Position numbers and translations under genes: made by a program. This document shows, piece by piece, positions 48,609-57,948 of a stretch of DNA of 64,000 nucleotides. The stretch is from JALYYC01 sp039922495 (GTDB taxonomy: Bacteria; Chloroflexota; Dormibacteria; CF-121). The stretch is from positions 1 to 64,000 of the forward strand of contig JBDTEO010000015.1 of the NCBI GenBank assembly GCA_039922495.1. The letters run 5' to 3'. The number at the start of each line of letters is the position of its first letter. Within the stretch, counting starts at the first letter, position 1. Under the pieces are notes generated by a model. That model did no database searches and was not told where the DNA came from. It saw only the letters and a list, made by a program, of their open reading frames with translations.

Positions 48609-48905
48609 ATGATTCCTGGTCACTGGTACGTCCTCCTCCTGATCCTGGTCATCGTGCTGATCTTCTGGGGCCCGGGCAAGCTTCCCGAGATCGGCAGCGC
48701 TGTGGGCAAGGCGATGCACGAATTTCGGAAACAGTCGACGGACTTCCAGGAGGAGATCCGGCGCAGCGCGGCGTCGAATCCCGAACCCCAGACCTACCAC
48801 CCGACCGACGGGGCCCCGCTCTCGCCCAGCCCCGCGCCCGACAGCAAGCCGGCGACCCCCACCGCCGACGGCAACCCGGCAGCGACGCCCGACGTCAAGT
48901 CCTGA
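48609..48905 (+). CDS. tatA: Sec-independent translocase component TatA
   Basis: A 98-residue TatA/E protein: one N-terminal helix (about 6-22), the FWGPGKLPEIG hinge and an amphipathic helix (KAMHEFRKQSTDFQEEI). The tail is Pro/Ala-rich. It forms the pore oligomer of the twin-arginine pathway with TatC, encoded 33 bases downstream. No TatB is visible, as usual in minimal Tat systems. Confidence 0.9.
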   Translation: MIPGHWYVLLLILVIVLIFWGPGKLPEIGSAVGKAMHEFRKQSTDFQEEIRRSAASNPEPQTYHPTDGAPLSPSPAPDSKPATPTADGNPAATPDVKS

Positions 48906-48938
48906 CCCTTCCGTTCGCACGGGCGTGTAAGGAGAGCA

Positions 48939-49679
48939 ATGGCCAAGCCTAAGCTGGTCCACCCGGGCGACGAGCGGCAAATGACCGTGATCGAGCATCT
49001 GGAGGAGCTCCGCCGGGTGCTGATCGTTTCGATGATCGCCTGGATGGCCGGCACGGTCGTCGGGTTCATCATCTCGGGCTTTGTCCTGCAGTTGATCCTC
49101 GGGCCGATCAAATCCGTGATGGGCGCCGCGAAGCCGCTGTATTTCACCGGGCCGATCGATAAGTTTTTCCTGTACTTCAAGGTCGGGATCGCTACCGGCT
49201 TCATCGTCGCGAGTCCGGTGATTCTGTGGCAGGTCTGGACCTTTGTCGCCCCGGGCCTGCGCCGGAACGAGCGCCGGTTCGCGGTCGGCTTCGTCGGCTC
49301 CGCCGTGGTGTTGTTTGCAATGGGCATCGGGTTCGCCTTCTTCGCCATGCCGATCGCGCTGCGATTCCTGGTCAATTTCGGAACGAGCAACATCCAGTAC
49401 TTCCCCCTGGCGGATCGCTACATCAATTTCGTGCTGCTCCTGGTGGTCATCTTCGGCATCACCTTCGAGCTGCCGCTGGCCATGACCATGCTAGGCCTGG
49501 CGGGGATCGTCAGCGCCCGCTACCTGTCCCGGAATCGATTCAAATTCTGGCTCGGGATCTTCGCCGGCGCGAACATGGTGACGCCGGGGGTCGACCCCTT
49601 TACGCCCGCCTTGCTGACGGCGCCCTTGATCATCCTGTTCGAAATCGGCATCCTGGTCATCCGCGCTCTGCGAAGATAG
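48939..49679 (+). CDS. tatC: Sec-independent translocase component TatC
   Basis: A 246-residue protein with six membrane helices. The conserved N-terminus reads MTVIEHLEELRRVLI, the loop after helix 2 has APGLRRNERRF (receptor-site region), and FELPLAMTMLGLAGIVS is in place. It recognises twin-arginine signal peptides and recruits TatA. It lies in the haem-tat operon, consistent with export of folded cofactor proteins. Confidence 0.93.
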   Translation: MAKPKLVHPGDERQMTVIEHLEELRRVLIVSMIAWMAGTVVGFIISGFVLQLILGPIKSVMGAAKPLYFTGPIDKFFLYFKVGIATGFIVASPVILWQVWTFVAPGLRRNERRFAVGFVGSAVVLFAMGIGFAFFAMPIALRFLVNFGTSNIQYFPLADRYINFVLLLVVIFGITFELPLAMTMLGLAGIVSARYLSRNRFKFWLGIFAGANMVTPGVDPFTPALLTAPLIILFEIGILVIRALRR

Positions 49680-49685
49680 ACGGCG

Positions 49686-50414
49686 TTGGCTCAAACACGA
49701 CCCGACGGCCGGGCGACCGACCAGCTCCGGCCGGTGACGATCGAAACCGGTGTCAACCTCTATGCCGAGGGCTCGGCACTGATCAACATGGGCGACACGC
49801 GTGTGTTGTGCACCGCCAGTTGGGACGACAAGCCGCCTCCGCATAAGAAGGGCACCGGCGAGGGCTGGGTCACGGCGGAGTACTCGATGCTCCCCCGGGC
49901 GACGCAGCAGCGCACGATGCGCGAGTCACGGACCGGCCGCGTCGACGGCCGAACGCAAGAGATCCAGCGACTCATAGGACGGGCGCTCCGCGCGGCGATC
50001 GACATGCCGCTGATGGGGGAGAAGACGATCATGGTGGATTGCGACGTCCTGCAGGCCGATGGCGGCACGCGGACGGCGTCGATCACCGGCGGCTTCGTCG
50101 CGCTCTATCTTGCGCTGCAGAAGGCGATGGAGCGCAAGCAACTGCGGGTGTTGCCGATCCGGCATTTTGTCTCGGCGATCAGCGTGGGGATCGTCCAGGG
50201 GCAACCGCGACTCGATTTGAATTACCTCGAAGACTTCGCCGCCCAGACCGACATGAACTGCGTGGTGGCCGAGGACGGCCGGTTCATCGAGATCCAGGGC
50301 ACGGCCGAGCAGGAACCCTTCGCGCGCGAGGAGATGGACCAGCTCTTGAAACTGGCGATCAAGGGGACCCATGAGCTGGTCGAAGCGCAGAAGAAGGCCT
50401 TGAAACTGCGCTGA
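49686..50414 (+). CDS. rph: ribonuclease PH
   Basis: A 242-residue phosphorolytic 3'-5' exoribonuclease that trims tRNA 3' ends. Signature parts are ALINMGDTRVLCTASW, YSMLPRATQQR with Arg-rich substrate loop, RLIGRALRAAID, DCDVLQADGGTRTASITGG and DLNYLEDFAAQTDMN. The start is TTG at 49686, six bases after the tatC stop. Its TGA overlaps the following rdgB gene. Confidence 0.93.
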   Translation: MAQTRPDGRATDQLRPVTIETGVNLYAEGSALINMGDTRVLCTASWDDKPPPHKKGTGEGWVTAEYSMLPRATQQRTMRESRTGRVDGRTQEIQRLIGRALRAAIDMPLMGEKTIMVDCDVLQADGGTRTASITGGFVALYLALQKAMERKQLRVLPIRHFVSAISVGIVQGQPRLDLNYLEDFAAQTDMNCVVAEDGRFIEIQGTAEQEPFAREEMDQLLKLAIKGTHELVEAQKKALKLR

Positions 50415-51019
50415 GACAACTGCTGCTCGCGACCAACAATGCAGGGAAGCTGGCGGAGTTGCGCGCGCTCCTGGCGGATCTACAGATGGAGCTTGTCAGC
50501 CCCGCCGAGGCCGGGATCACGTTGGACGTCGACGAGGACGGCGCGACCTACGCCGCCAACGCCCGAAAGAAAGCGGAAATGGGCGTCCGTTTGAGCAAGC
50601 TGCCAGCCGTCGGCGACGATTCCGGCATGGAGGTGGCGGCGCTCGATGGGAGGCCCGGCGTCCACTCGGCGCGCTTTGCCGGGGCGGAAAAGAAGGGGCA
50701 GAGCGACGCCCTGATCCGTGCCGTACTGGACGCGCTCGGCGATGCTGCGCGCGCGGCGCCGGCGGCGGTGTATCGATGTGTGGCGGTGATCGCCCTCCCC
50801 GACGGGCGAACCTTTGAGGGCGAGGGGATCCTGGCGGGCACGATCGCGGCGGAGCCGCGTGGGCGCGGGGGCTTCGGCTACGACCCGATCTTTCAACTGG
50901 CGGACGGCCGCCGGATGGCGGAGCTGACCATCGAGGAGAAAAACCTGCTCAGTCACCGCGCGCGTGCGCTCAATGCGCTCGAGGTCCATGGCGCGTTCGA
51001 CGCGGCGATGACGTGCTGA
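50411..51019 (+). CDS. rdgB: non-canonical purine NTP pyrophosphatase, CTG start
   Basis: A 202-residue RdgB/HAM1-family pyrophosphatase that removes dITP, ITP and XTP. LLLATNNAGKLAELRALL near the N-terminus contains the substrate-binding ATNNxGK motif, AVGDDSGMEVAALDGRPGVHSARFAG is the metal site, and GGFGYDPIF and the SHRARAL end are typical. The motif begins at about residue 5, so a start at the first canonical codon (TTG 50459) would delete it. No ATG, GTG or TTG exists earlier; CTG at 50411-50413 overlaps the rph TGA (CTGA) and is the likely start. Confidence 0.85.
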   Translation: MRQLLLATNNAGKLAELRALLADLQMELVSPAEAGITLDVDEDGATYAANARKKAEMGVRLSKLPAVGDDSGMEVAALDGRPGVHSARFAGAEKKGQSDALIRAVLDALGDAARAAPAAVYRCVAVIALPDGRTFEGEGILAGTIAAEPRGRGGFGYDPIFQLADGRRMAELTIEEKNLLSHRARALNALEVHGAFDAAMTC

Positions 51020-51936
51020 GGGCGTCCTTCCTGTATCTCTCGCATCGACGGGGGCTGCAGCGGTTTGTCACCGGGCAGCGGTTGACGGCATCGCTCGCCT
51101 ATCGGTTTGTCGCGGGTGACCACCTCGAGGACGCGGTGCGGGTAGTTCAAACGATCAATGGTCGAGGTTCCAGCGCCAGTCTCGACCACCTCGGGGAGAA
51201 CGTCAGCCAGGAACGGGAGGCGCGCGCGGCCACGGACGACTACCTGGCGGCCTTCGAGCGGATCGCGGCCGAGCGGTTGGACGCCAATGTCTCGGTCAAG
51301 CTGACGCAGCTGGGCCTGGATATTTCGCCCGCGCTCTGCCGGGAGTTGCTCGAGCGGGTGCTGGCGCGGGCGAGGGAGCTGAACAATTTTGTCCGGATCG
51401 ACATGGAGGGGTCCGCTTACACACAGCGGACGCTGGATCTGGTGCTCGAGATGCACGAGCGGTACGCCAACTGTGGGGTGGTGTTACAGAGTTACCTCTA
51501 TCGCACCCTTGGGGATGTCAAGCGCGCCAACGTGGCGCGGGTGCGGGTTCGGCTCGTGAAGGGGGCCTACGACGAGCCGGAGACCGTGGCCTATCCAAGG
51601 AAGGTCGATGTCGACGCCCACTATGCGGAAGCGATGCGGGAGCTGTTACGCGAGGGTGTGTACCCGGCGATCGCCACCCACGACGACCGGCTGATCGACG
51701 CGACGATCCAGGTGGCGCGCCAGCAAGGCCTGGCGGCCGACCGATTTGAGTTTCAGCTCCTGTACGGGATCCGGCGTGATTTGCAGGAGCGGCTGTTGCG
51801 TGAGGGGTACCGCGTCAGGATCTATGTGCCGTACGGGACGGAGTGGTATCCGTACCTGATGCGCAGGCTCGCGGAGCGGCCGGCCAACCTACTGTTTATC
51901 GTCCGGAGTGTTCTGCGGGAGCGCCGGGCCGCCTGA
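51013..51936 (+). CDS. proline dehydrogenase
   Basis: A 307-residue FAD enzyme, PutA/PRODH TIM barrel. Visible motifs are NVSVKLTQLGLD, VRIDMEGSAYTQRTLDL, CGVVLQSYLYRT, RVRLVKGAYDEPE, ATHDDRLID, FEFQLLYGIR and RVYVPYGTEWYPYLMRRLAERP (here RIYVPYG). It oxidises proline to pyrroline-5-carboxylate and feeds electrons to the quinone pool. The start is GTG at 51013, overlapping rdgB. No P5C dehydrogenase is adjacent. Confidence 0.9.
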   Translation: MLRASFLYLSHRRGLQRFVTGQRLTASLAYRFVAGDHLEDAVRVVQTINGRGSSASLDHLGENVSQEREARAATDDYLAAFERIAAERLDANVSVKLTQLGLDISPALCRELLERVLARARELNNFVRIDMEGSAYTQRTLDLVLEMHERYANCGVVLQSYLYRTLGDVKRANVARVRVRLVKGAYDEPETVAYPRKVDVDAHYAEAMRELLREGVYPAIATHDDRLIDATIQVARQQGLAADRFEFQLLYGIRRDLQERLLREGYRVRIYVPYGTEWYPYLMRRLAERPANLLFIVRSVLRERRAA

Positions 51937-52158
51937 GTCTTCGTCGATCGACCGGCCGGAGGCAAACTCGACCTTGGCCTGCGGCGGGGGCGGCACCCGG
52001 TGGCCAAAGATCCCGCCGAACCACATCAGCATGCCGAAGGCGGTGCCGCGGAATTCGCTCTTGCGCCAGGCTTCGGTGTATCGATACTGGTGAAACCAGC
52101 GAAACGCGGCGATGGCAGCGATCACAATCAGGATACTGAGGGCGATAACGATCGGCAC
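51889..52158 (-). CDS. small single-pass membrane protein
   Basis: An 89-residue protein with one N-terminal helix (about 3-21), an aromatic/basic segment (FRWFHQYRYTEAWRKSEF), a possible second short helix (GMLMWFGGIFG), and a Pro-rich, acidic tail. It overlaps the end of the convergent proline dehydrogenase gene by 48 bases. No family is recognised. Confidence 0.5.
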   Translation of the reverse strand: MPIVIALSILIVIAAIAAFRWFHQYRYTEAWRKSEFRGTAFGMLMWFGGIFGHRVPPPPQAKVEFASGRSIDEDSGGPALPQNTPDDKQ

Positions 52159-52189
52159 GGGTTAATGGTCGCACGTACAATGCACGCTG

Positions 52190-52265
52190 CGGGGCGTAGC
52201 GTAGCCTGGCTTAACGCGCACGCTTTGGGAGCGTGAGAACTCGGGTTCGAATCCCGACGCCCCGA
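52190..52265 (+). tRNA. tRNA-Pro(TGG)
   Basis: Acceptor CGGGGCG pairs fully with CGCCCCG; anticodon stem CACGC/GCGTG with loop TTTGGGA, anticodon TGG; T arm TCGGG/CCCGA with TTCGAAT; A73. CCA is not encoded. It reads CCN proline codons. Confidence 0.93.
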
Positions 52266-52278
52266 TTCCCCCGCGGTC

Positions 52279-52542
52279 TTAGCCTCCGGCTCGCCCCATT
52301 CGGTTCGGAATCTCCGCCCATCCGCTCGGCGACTCCACACCGCGAATCCAGCCCGTCCCCTTGCATCCCGCAGCGAGCCCCGGATAGGCCGCCGGCGCGA
52401 TCCTCGTACCCTGCCGGGTGATGATGTCCGCCGCCCTGGTGTGGGCGATCCAGATATGCCGGCACGGCGCATCGCAGGTGTAAACGCCCGGATCCCCGAC
52501 CGCCTCGCCCGGGAGAAATTCCTTCGCCACGGTCGCAAGCAT
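52279..52542 (-). CDS. possible small protein (87 residues)
   Basis: An 87-residue frame with TCDAPCRHIWIAHTRAADIITRQG and a later Cys-containing AAGCKGTGW segment. Cys spacing could fit a small zinc site, but no family matches. No clear promoter or ribosome site was seen. It may be a remnant; the composition is compatible with coding. Confidence 0.35.
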   Translation of the reverse strand: MLATVAKEFLPGEAVGDPGVYTCDAPCRHIWIAHTRAADIITRQGTRIAPAAYPGLAAGCKGTGWIRGVESPSGWAEIPNRMGRAGG

Positions 52543-52607
52543 AAACGTTCGAACAAAACGGCCCAGTTTCAGGTTGGCCCAATGCGAGCTTCCGTCTGCC
52601 GGATCTC

Positions 52608-52718
52608 GTGTCTGTCATCGTCGAGTACGACCCGGATGGCACCTTGAAGGTCGTTTACGTATCCGAAGGCACGACTCTCAAAGACTCGCGCGGATATCCC
52701 GACATCCGCGATATCTAA
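52608..52718 (+). CDS. possible 36-residue protein
   Basis: GTG at 52608 to TAA at 52716-52718, beginning VSVIVEYDPDGTLKVVYV and ending GYPDIRDI. It reads like a compact beta-strand protein and has lower GC than its surroundings. There is no recognisable ribosome site and the frame is open for 60 bases further upstream without a start, so it may be a gene fragment. Confidence 0.3.
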   Translation: MSVIVEYDPDGTLKVVYVSEGTTLKDSRGYPDIRDI

Positions 52719-52736
52719 ACCCGAGCCATCGGGCTT

Positions 52737-54209
52737 TCAACCGCTGGGTACTGGCGTGACCTGGGTAGCTGAAGAGAGCGCCTTGAACGTATGCGCCAGC
52801 TGCGCATACCGCGCGGCGAATTCCGGGTTAGGCTCGATTACCTCAGCTAGGCGCAGCGCGCGATGGCTCGCGTCGTCGACATCGCGATAGACGCCGGCGG
52901 CCACCCCGGCCAGGAGCGCCGCCCCCAGCGCAGGGCCTTCATCAACCGCCAGCGATTCGACCGGTAGATTGAACATGTCGGCCTGCATCTGGCGCCACGC
53001 CTGGCTTCGCGCGCCGCCGCCCGTGGCGCGCACCCGCTCGAGCGAGACCCCGAGACCCCGCATCATCTCCAGTCCGTCGCGAAGGCTGAAGATCACGCCT
53101 TCCATCAGGGCCCTGGTCAAATGCGCTCGCGTGTGATGGGCTCGGAGTCCCACAAACGCACCGCGTGCCTGGGGATTTCGGTGTGGTGTTCGCTCGCCGC
53201 TGAGATAGGGAAGGAAGAACAGGCCGTCGGCGCCAATGGGGGCGGTCCCGGCCAATGCTGCCAACTGGTCATAGTCGACGCCGGCATCGAGCAGGTCACG
53301 CCACCAGCGCAGCACAGCGCCGGCCGCTAGCGTCACCGCCATCAGGTGGTAGCAGCCGGGCACCGCGGAGCAGAAGGTATGCACCCGTCCCGATGGATCC
53401 GGCGCCGGACCGTCGCGATGCGCAAAGAGCACGCCGCTGGTCCCGATCGATGAACTGATGACCCCGCTCCGCACGATCCCGGTCGCGATCGCTGCCGCGG
53501 CGCGGTCCCCCGCGCCGGCGGCGACCGGTAAGCCGGTCGGCAGCCCCAGGTCGGCGGCGACCGAGGGCCGTAGTCCGCCGGTGATGGTCGCGCTCTCGCT
53601 GACGGTCGGCAACCAGTCGATCGGAATCTCCAGCGCATCGAGGATCTCCTGCGACCACCGCCGCCCTTTCAAGTCCAGCAACAGGGTGCCCGATGCGTCG
53701 GCGACATCCGTGGCCAGCTCTCCGGTCAGCCGGAGCCGCACATAGTCCTTTGGGAGCAACACTCGCCGCACATGCCGGTACTGGACCGGCTCGACGTCCC
53801 GCAGCCAGAGGACCTTCGGCGCCTGGAAGGCGGTGAGCGCGGGGTTGCCGGTGACCGCGATCAAGCGCTCTTTGCCCACCCGAGCGGTGATCTCCTCGCA
53901 TTGCGCGCCGGTCCGCTGGTCGTTCCAGAGCAAGGCCGGGCGGACCACGGCGCCACCCTGGTTGAGAAACACCGAGCCATGCATCTGCCCGGTCAGCCCG
54001 AGCGCGGTGACCTCGCCTTGAACCTCGCCGGCGACCTGACGCAGCACCGCCTGCGCAGCGGCCCACCAGTCCTCGGGGTCTTGCTCGGTCCATCCCGGTC
54101 GCGGCGTCAGCGTTCGATAGCTGGCGGCCGCCGAGGCGACCACCGACCCTGACTCGTCGATGGCGAGGGCCCAGGCGCCGGTGGTACCGACCTCGAGCCC
54201 GAGCAGCAC
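52737..54209 (-). CDS. FGGY-family carbohydrate kinase (xylulokinase-like)
   Basis: A 490-residue sugar kinase. The phosphate-binding start is LLGLEVGTTG, ALGLTGQMHGSVFL is the sugar-site segment of xylulokinases, AGAGDRAAAAIATG the central motif with the catalytic Asp, and FFLPYLSGERTPH and RATGGGARSQAWRQMQAD the end motifs. It phosphorylates D-xylulose or a related ketose. It starts at the stop of the upstream lipoprotein gene, and a glycosidase-like gene lies before that, so a carbohydrate-use operon is likely. A second FGGY kinase is at 62168. Confidence 0.88.
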   Translation of the reverse strand: MLLGLEVGTTGAWALAIDESGSVVASAAASYRTLTPRPGWTEQDPEDWWAAAQAVLRQVAGEVQGEVTALGLTGQMHGSVFLNQGGAVVRPALLWNDQRTGAQCEEITARVGKERLIAVTGNPALTAFQAPKVLWLRDVEPVQYRHVRRVLLPKDYVRLRLTGELATDVADASGTLLLDLKGRRWSQEILDALEIPIDWLPTVSESATITGGLRPSVAADLGLPTGLPVAAGAGDRAAAAIATGIVRSGVISSSIGTSGVLFAHRDGPAPDPSGRVHTFCSAVPGCYHLMAVTLAAGAVLRWWRDLLDAGVDYDQLAALAGTAPIGADGLFFLPYLSGERTPHRNPQARGAFVGLRAHHTRAHLTRALMEGVIFSLRDGLEMMRGLGVSLERVRATGGGARSQAWRQMQADMFNLPVESLAVDEGPALGAALLAGVAAGVYRDVDDASHRALRLAEVIEPNPEFAARYAQLAHTFKALSSATQVTPVPSG

Positions 54210-55474
54210 TAGCCGGCGGAGGAGGCGGCCACAGCCAGTTGCTGCGTCCAGTGGTAGCCACCGTCGGTGGTCGCGTCGATCACCGTGTCGCCATTGGCGT
54301 TGCGCGTGAGGACCCAGCCGCTGCTGACGCTGACGAAGGCGGCCCCATAGGTCTCGGAGGCATTATCGATGCGCCCGGTCCGGCGTAGGGTGGCACCGCC
54401 GCCATTGGCAACGATGCAGGCGGCGATGTTGGTGGCCGGTCCGTCGCCGATGAAGACGGCATCCAGCGGATCCACGACGCTAAAGCTACCTGGGTGCGTA
54501 TCCGGTCCGGCGGGGACGCCCGGGAGCTGGTTCCCGATCGTGAAGGGCTCGGTCATCACGGTGCGCCAGCTGTTGCCGTCCTGGGTCGCATACACGACGT
54601 AGGGCAGATGGCCGGCAGCGCCGTTCTCCACCGTTTCCAGCACCCACGCGGCGGACGGACCCGCACACTCGATCCGGGTCCGCTTCCCCACGGAATCAAC
54701 ACTGGGACTGGCGGCGTACATGCTCAAACTCTGGGACCAGCCCTGACCGCCATCGTTACTCGTGTAGACATAGCCGTTCCGTGTGGCCAGCCAGCCGTGC
54801 TTGGGGTCACTGAAGCAGACGCTTTGCGCGTCGGCGGGGCTCGCGAGAGCGGTCCATGACCGTCCACCATCCGTCGTCGTCACGAGCGTGCCGCCGGCGT
54901 CAGGCGAGAGGGTGCCGTGGTCGGGCTGGGCAAACGACCCGCCCGCGATCCCCCATCCCTGGAGCGCATTGACGAAATGCACGCCGCGCAGCGAGCCGCT
55001 CGCCTCGCCGAGCGCGTGCCAGCTGCGTCCGCCGTCCGTTGTTCCGAGCAGTTCATGGAGGCCGACGACCCAGCCGGTCGTGGTGCTGACGAAGTCCACG
55101 CTGACGTAATCGTTGGTCGAGGCATACTGCCGGCTCCAGTGGCTCCCGTCGGTCGTGGCATAGATCGCGTGCGACCCAGCAACCCAACCAACCGTCGGCG
55201 TGACCATCTGGATCGCCGCCAGTGCCGGGACAAAGGTGGGGTCGGTGTCGGCCGGGGTGGGCGTGGCGGAGGGCGGCGGGCTGGCGTCAGGCGTCGCGGA
55301 GGCGGAGGCGGAGGCCGTCGCGGACGGCTGCGCGCTCGCACTGGCCGTCGAGGTTGCCGATGACGATGGGGTAACAACGCTGGTCGGGGACGCCGTGCAG
55401 GCGGCCGCGCTCACGGCGAGGGTGCTGCAGGCGGCGAGGCCGATCAGCCGTCGATGAAGAGACCGGCCTGGCAT
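54209..55474 (-). CDS. lipoprotein with Ycf48/BNR-type propeller
   Basis: A 421-residue lipoprotein: signal peptide with lipobox VSAAAC (Cys near 26), a long Ser/Ala/Thr/Pro linker (30-75) and a propeller. Blades repeat the phrase ATTDGSHWSRQYA, GTTDGGRSWHALG, TTDGGRSWTALA, SNDGGQGWSQSL, TTDGGYHWTQQLA, i.e. the (S/T)xDGGxxW pattern of BNR/Ycf48-like proteins. A role on the cell surface, perhaps carbohydrate or complex assembly related, is possible. It overlaps the end of the broken glycosidase-like gene by 31 bases. Confidence 0.8.
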   Translation of the reverse strand: MPGRSLHRRLIGLAACSTLAVSAAACTASPTSVVTPSSSATSTASASAQPSATASASASATPDASPPPSATPTPADTDPTFVPALAAIQMVTPTVGWVAGSHAIYATTDGSHWSRQYASTNDYVSVDFVSTTTGWVVGLHELLGTTDGGRSWHALGEASGSLRGVHFVNALQGWGIAGGSFAQPDHGTLSPDAGGTLVTTTDGGRSWTALASPADAQSVCFSDPKHGWLATRNGYVYTSNDGGQGWSQSLSMYAASPSVDSVGKRTRIECAGPSAAWVLETVENGAAGHLPYVVYATQDGNSWRTVMTEPFTIGNQLPGVPAGPDTHPGSFSVVDPLDAVFIGDGPATNIAACIVANGGGATLRRTGRIDNASETYGAAFVSVSSGWVLTRNANGDTVIDATTDGGYHWTQQLAVAASSAG

Positions 55475-57385
55475 GCGTATAAAACGAGGCCCGCCGACCA
55501 GGCATGCGAGATCGGCAGGACGGCGCCTTTCGGCCCAGAACCGCGGGTGTTGTAGTAGCGCTCGCTCACCATCCCTTTGCGCGCATTGAAGTCGCCATCT
55601 TCCCGGGCGATGAATTGCAGAAAGCAGGCGAGGTTGTCGTGCGTCCGCTCCAGGTAATAGTCGTCACCGGTGTGCGCGGCGAGACGCAGCATCTCCGGCA
55701 AACAGATCAGCCCGTAGCCATGAAGGTGTTGGTTGCGTGGCGAGGCCAGGTCGGCGCCACGGGATCTGAAGTCGTAGGTCTCGAGCATCGTATGGAGCGG
55801 AAACGCGATGTTGTAGGACCACCGAAACGTCATCATCCAGTCGGCGGCATGGCGCGCCAATTTGCAGCCAGCGATCCTCACCATTAGCCTCGAACAGCGT
55901 GACGTAGGCGATCACGGCGTTGTAGGCGTCCTCCGATGTTGGGGTGAGGTGGACATCCTCGGGCGCGCCATGGATGAAGTCGTCCTCCACGAAGCTGGCG
56001 TAATACGATGCGGCCAGCTCCACCGCGGCATTCACGTCAACACCCTCGAGGAAGGCCGCACCCTCGAGCAGCGCGGGGATCCAGAGCAATCCGGCCGCGC
56101 CCTCCCATCCCTCGGCCAATCCCGTCTCGGCGTTGACGTAGGCGGGGAAGGCGCCACCCTGCTGCGACTGCAACGCATGGTGCAGGTTCGAGACGATCGC
56201 CGTCGTCCATCCCGGGTGGTCGTGGCCGCGGGCCTCCTCGAAACGGACCGCCCGAATCATAAAAAGGGTCGCTTCCGCGACGGTGCGGGCGTGGACCCAA
56301 TCGCGATGGCCGTTCCAGCCGCCCTCCCAGCCATCGGGCGACCACTGGCCCCAGAAGAGACCGCTTGGGGAGACGCCCGAGCTGATCGTATCGAGCACGG
56401 TCACCGCCGCCTCGGCGTAGTCCCCGATCCCCTGGCTTCGTCCGTAGGTCAGGAGCGCGAACGCGCTCGGGGTACCGCTCAGCCACCCGACATGCATCGT
56501 ATTCCGGTCGCCCGACGTGAGCGCCATCTCGTTGGTCGGGCGCTCGAAGGCGATGGCTTCGGCGAGGATCCGTTCGTCGGGACGGTAGTGCCAGCGGTAG
56601 AGACCCTCGGCGGTCAATGCCGCGGCTTCGTCGACCGTCATCCAGGGTCGCACCTCGTGCTGGTCCCGATCGATCGCGTAGATCATGCGCAGCACGGCAT
56701 CGTAGGCGTGGGCGTCGGGCTCGCCGGCAAAAACCCGGAAGGTCAAGCTCGTGATCTCGCCGACCTGCCAGCGATGAAGCGCAATCTCGGGTGGCGCGGG
56801 CGCGTCGTGTCCCACGTAGGTCACCGGCTCTTCTCGCGCCGGCAAGTTCAACAGCACCGCCTGCTGACCCTCGGTCGTGAACCCGATGCCGTTCAGCCCG
56901 AGCGCCGAGTGTTCCTCGACCGCCAGGGCGACGCATTCGGTGTCGGTCCAACCCAGGACGACCGGGTGCGAGGCGCGGTCGGCACGAAACGACCAGTGGT
57001 TGGCGGTCAGGCTGTCACCTGTCTCCGGCTGCCGAGCAAATCGTGGGTAGCGGACGTCGCAGGCGAGCGGCCGGTTCTCGCCGTAGAAGACCCCCGGCAC
57101 CAGGAAGCGGCGTGCGTCGCCGTCGAGGACGAGCGCCACCTGGATGCCAAGACCTTCCGGGTGCGCCGCGAGCGAGACGAGGGAGACCTGCACCTCGAAG
57201 GCGCGGGTAAACCCGTCCGGTGCCGGGATCGGTTGCCAGCGGGTCGCGACCGTGAAGCCTTCGGCTCGTCCTTTGCTCGGGAGCGCAACGCGACGGCCGT
57301 GGGCATCGATCAGCCTGACCTCGAGGCGGTCGCGGAACTCGGGCAGCCCGAGGGTGTCCTGCCGCCGGTCGATTACGCGGAGCAT
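55444..57385 (-). pseudogene. six-hairpin glycosidase-like protein with one frameshift
   Basis: From ATG 57385 a protein of about 500 residues is intact: a beta-rich N-terminal region and then an alpha-helical barrel with WGQWSPDGWEGGWNGHRDWVH and AGLLWIPALLEGAAFL. At about 55867 (after EANGEDRW) the frame shifts by one base, and the barrel continues with RHAADWMMTFRWSYNIAFPL and GYGLICLPEMLRLAAHTGDDYY to 55444. Joined, it would be about 645 residues with the look of an (alpha/alpha)6 glycosidase; I cannot assign a GH family. A single frameshift may be real decay or a sequence error. Confidence 0.65.
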
Positions 57386-57500
57386 TCGAGCAGGGTTACC
57401 TCGCTCATCTCCTGTTCTAATGCGGAAATTCTTGATCTCATGCGCCCAAACGGGGTCTCGAGTCCCGGGCCGTGTTGCCGTGGTAAGCTGCTGGCAGCAG

Positions 57501-57929
57501 ATGGCATACGCTCACAGCGAAACCCCGGAAGCGGTCCGCCAGGCCATCGGCCGGGCGATCCGGCATCATCGCGATGATCTGGGCCAGACGCTGACCGAGG
57601 TTGCCGGGGCGGCGGCCATCTCGCCGGCCTACGTCTCCGAGATCGAGCGGGGCCTGAAGGATGTCTCGACCGAGAAGCTGGTCGCCATCGCGCGCGCGCT
57701 CGACATTTCCGTTGCCGACCTCTACCTCGACGTGGCCCGCCGGCTCGGCAGCACCGAGGCGCTCCGGCAGCGAGGCAGCTGGCCGGGTGATCCTCGAGCG
57801 CAATTGCGGGTCGCCACCGCCTCGCTTCGGCCCACCGCGCTACGCAGCGTGGCCGATTTCAGTCTCTACCTGGCGGCGACCCAGGCGACGCCCACAAAAC
57901 GCCGGATTGGATTTACCATTGATGGCTAG
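57501..57929 (+). CDS. XRE-family regulator, ClgR-like
   Basis: A 142-residue protein with a helix-turn-helix at about 12-70: AIRHHRDDLGQTLTEVAGAAAISPAYVSEIERGLKDVSTEKLVAIARALDIS. This is very close in style to ClgR, the actinobacterial activator of clp genes. The remaining 70 residues are less conserved. The ATG at 57501 is chosen because upstream in-frame codons have no domain. clpP starts 19 bases after its stop, so it probably controls its own operon and ClpP levels. Confidence 0.78.
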   Translation: MAYAHSETPEAVRQAIGRAIRHHRDDLGQTLTEVAGAAAISPAYVSEIERGLKDVSTEKLVAIARALDISVADLYLDVARRLGSTEALRQRGSWPGDPRAQLRVATASLRPTALRSVADFSLYLAATQATPTKRRIGFTIDG

Positions 57930-57948
57930 CTCAAGGAGGACTCGAACC

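Noticed and set aside
55444..57385. Two separate genes in place of the glycosidase-like protein
   Set aside because: The two frames join exactly within a continuous helical-barrel sequence at about 55867, so one frameshifted gene is the simpler reading.
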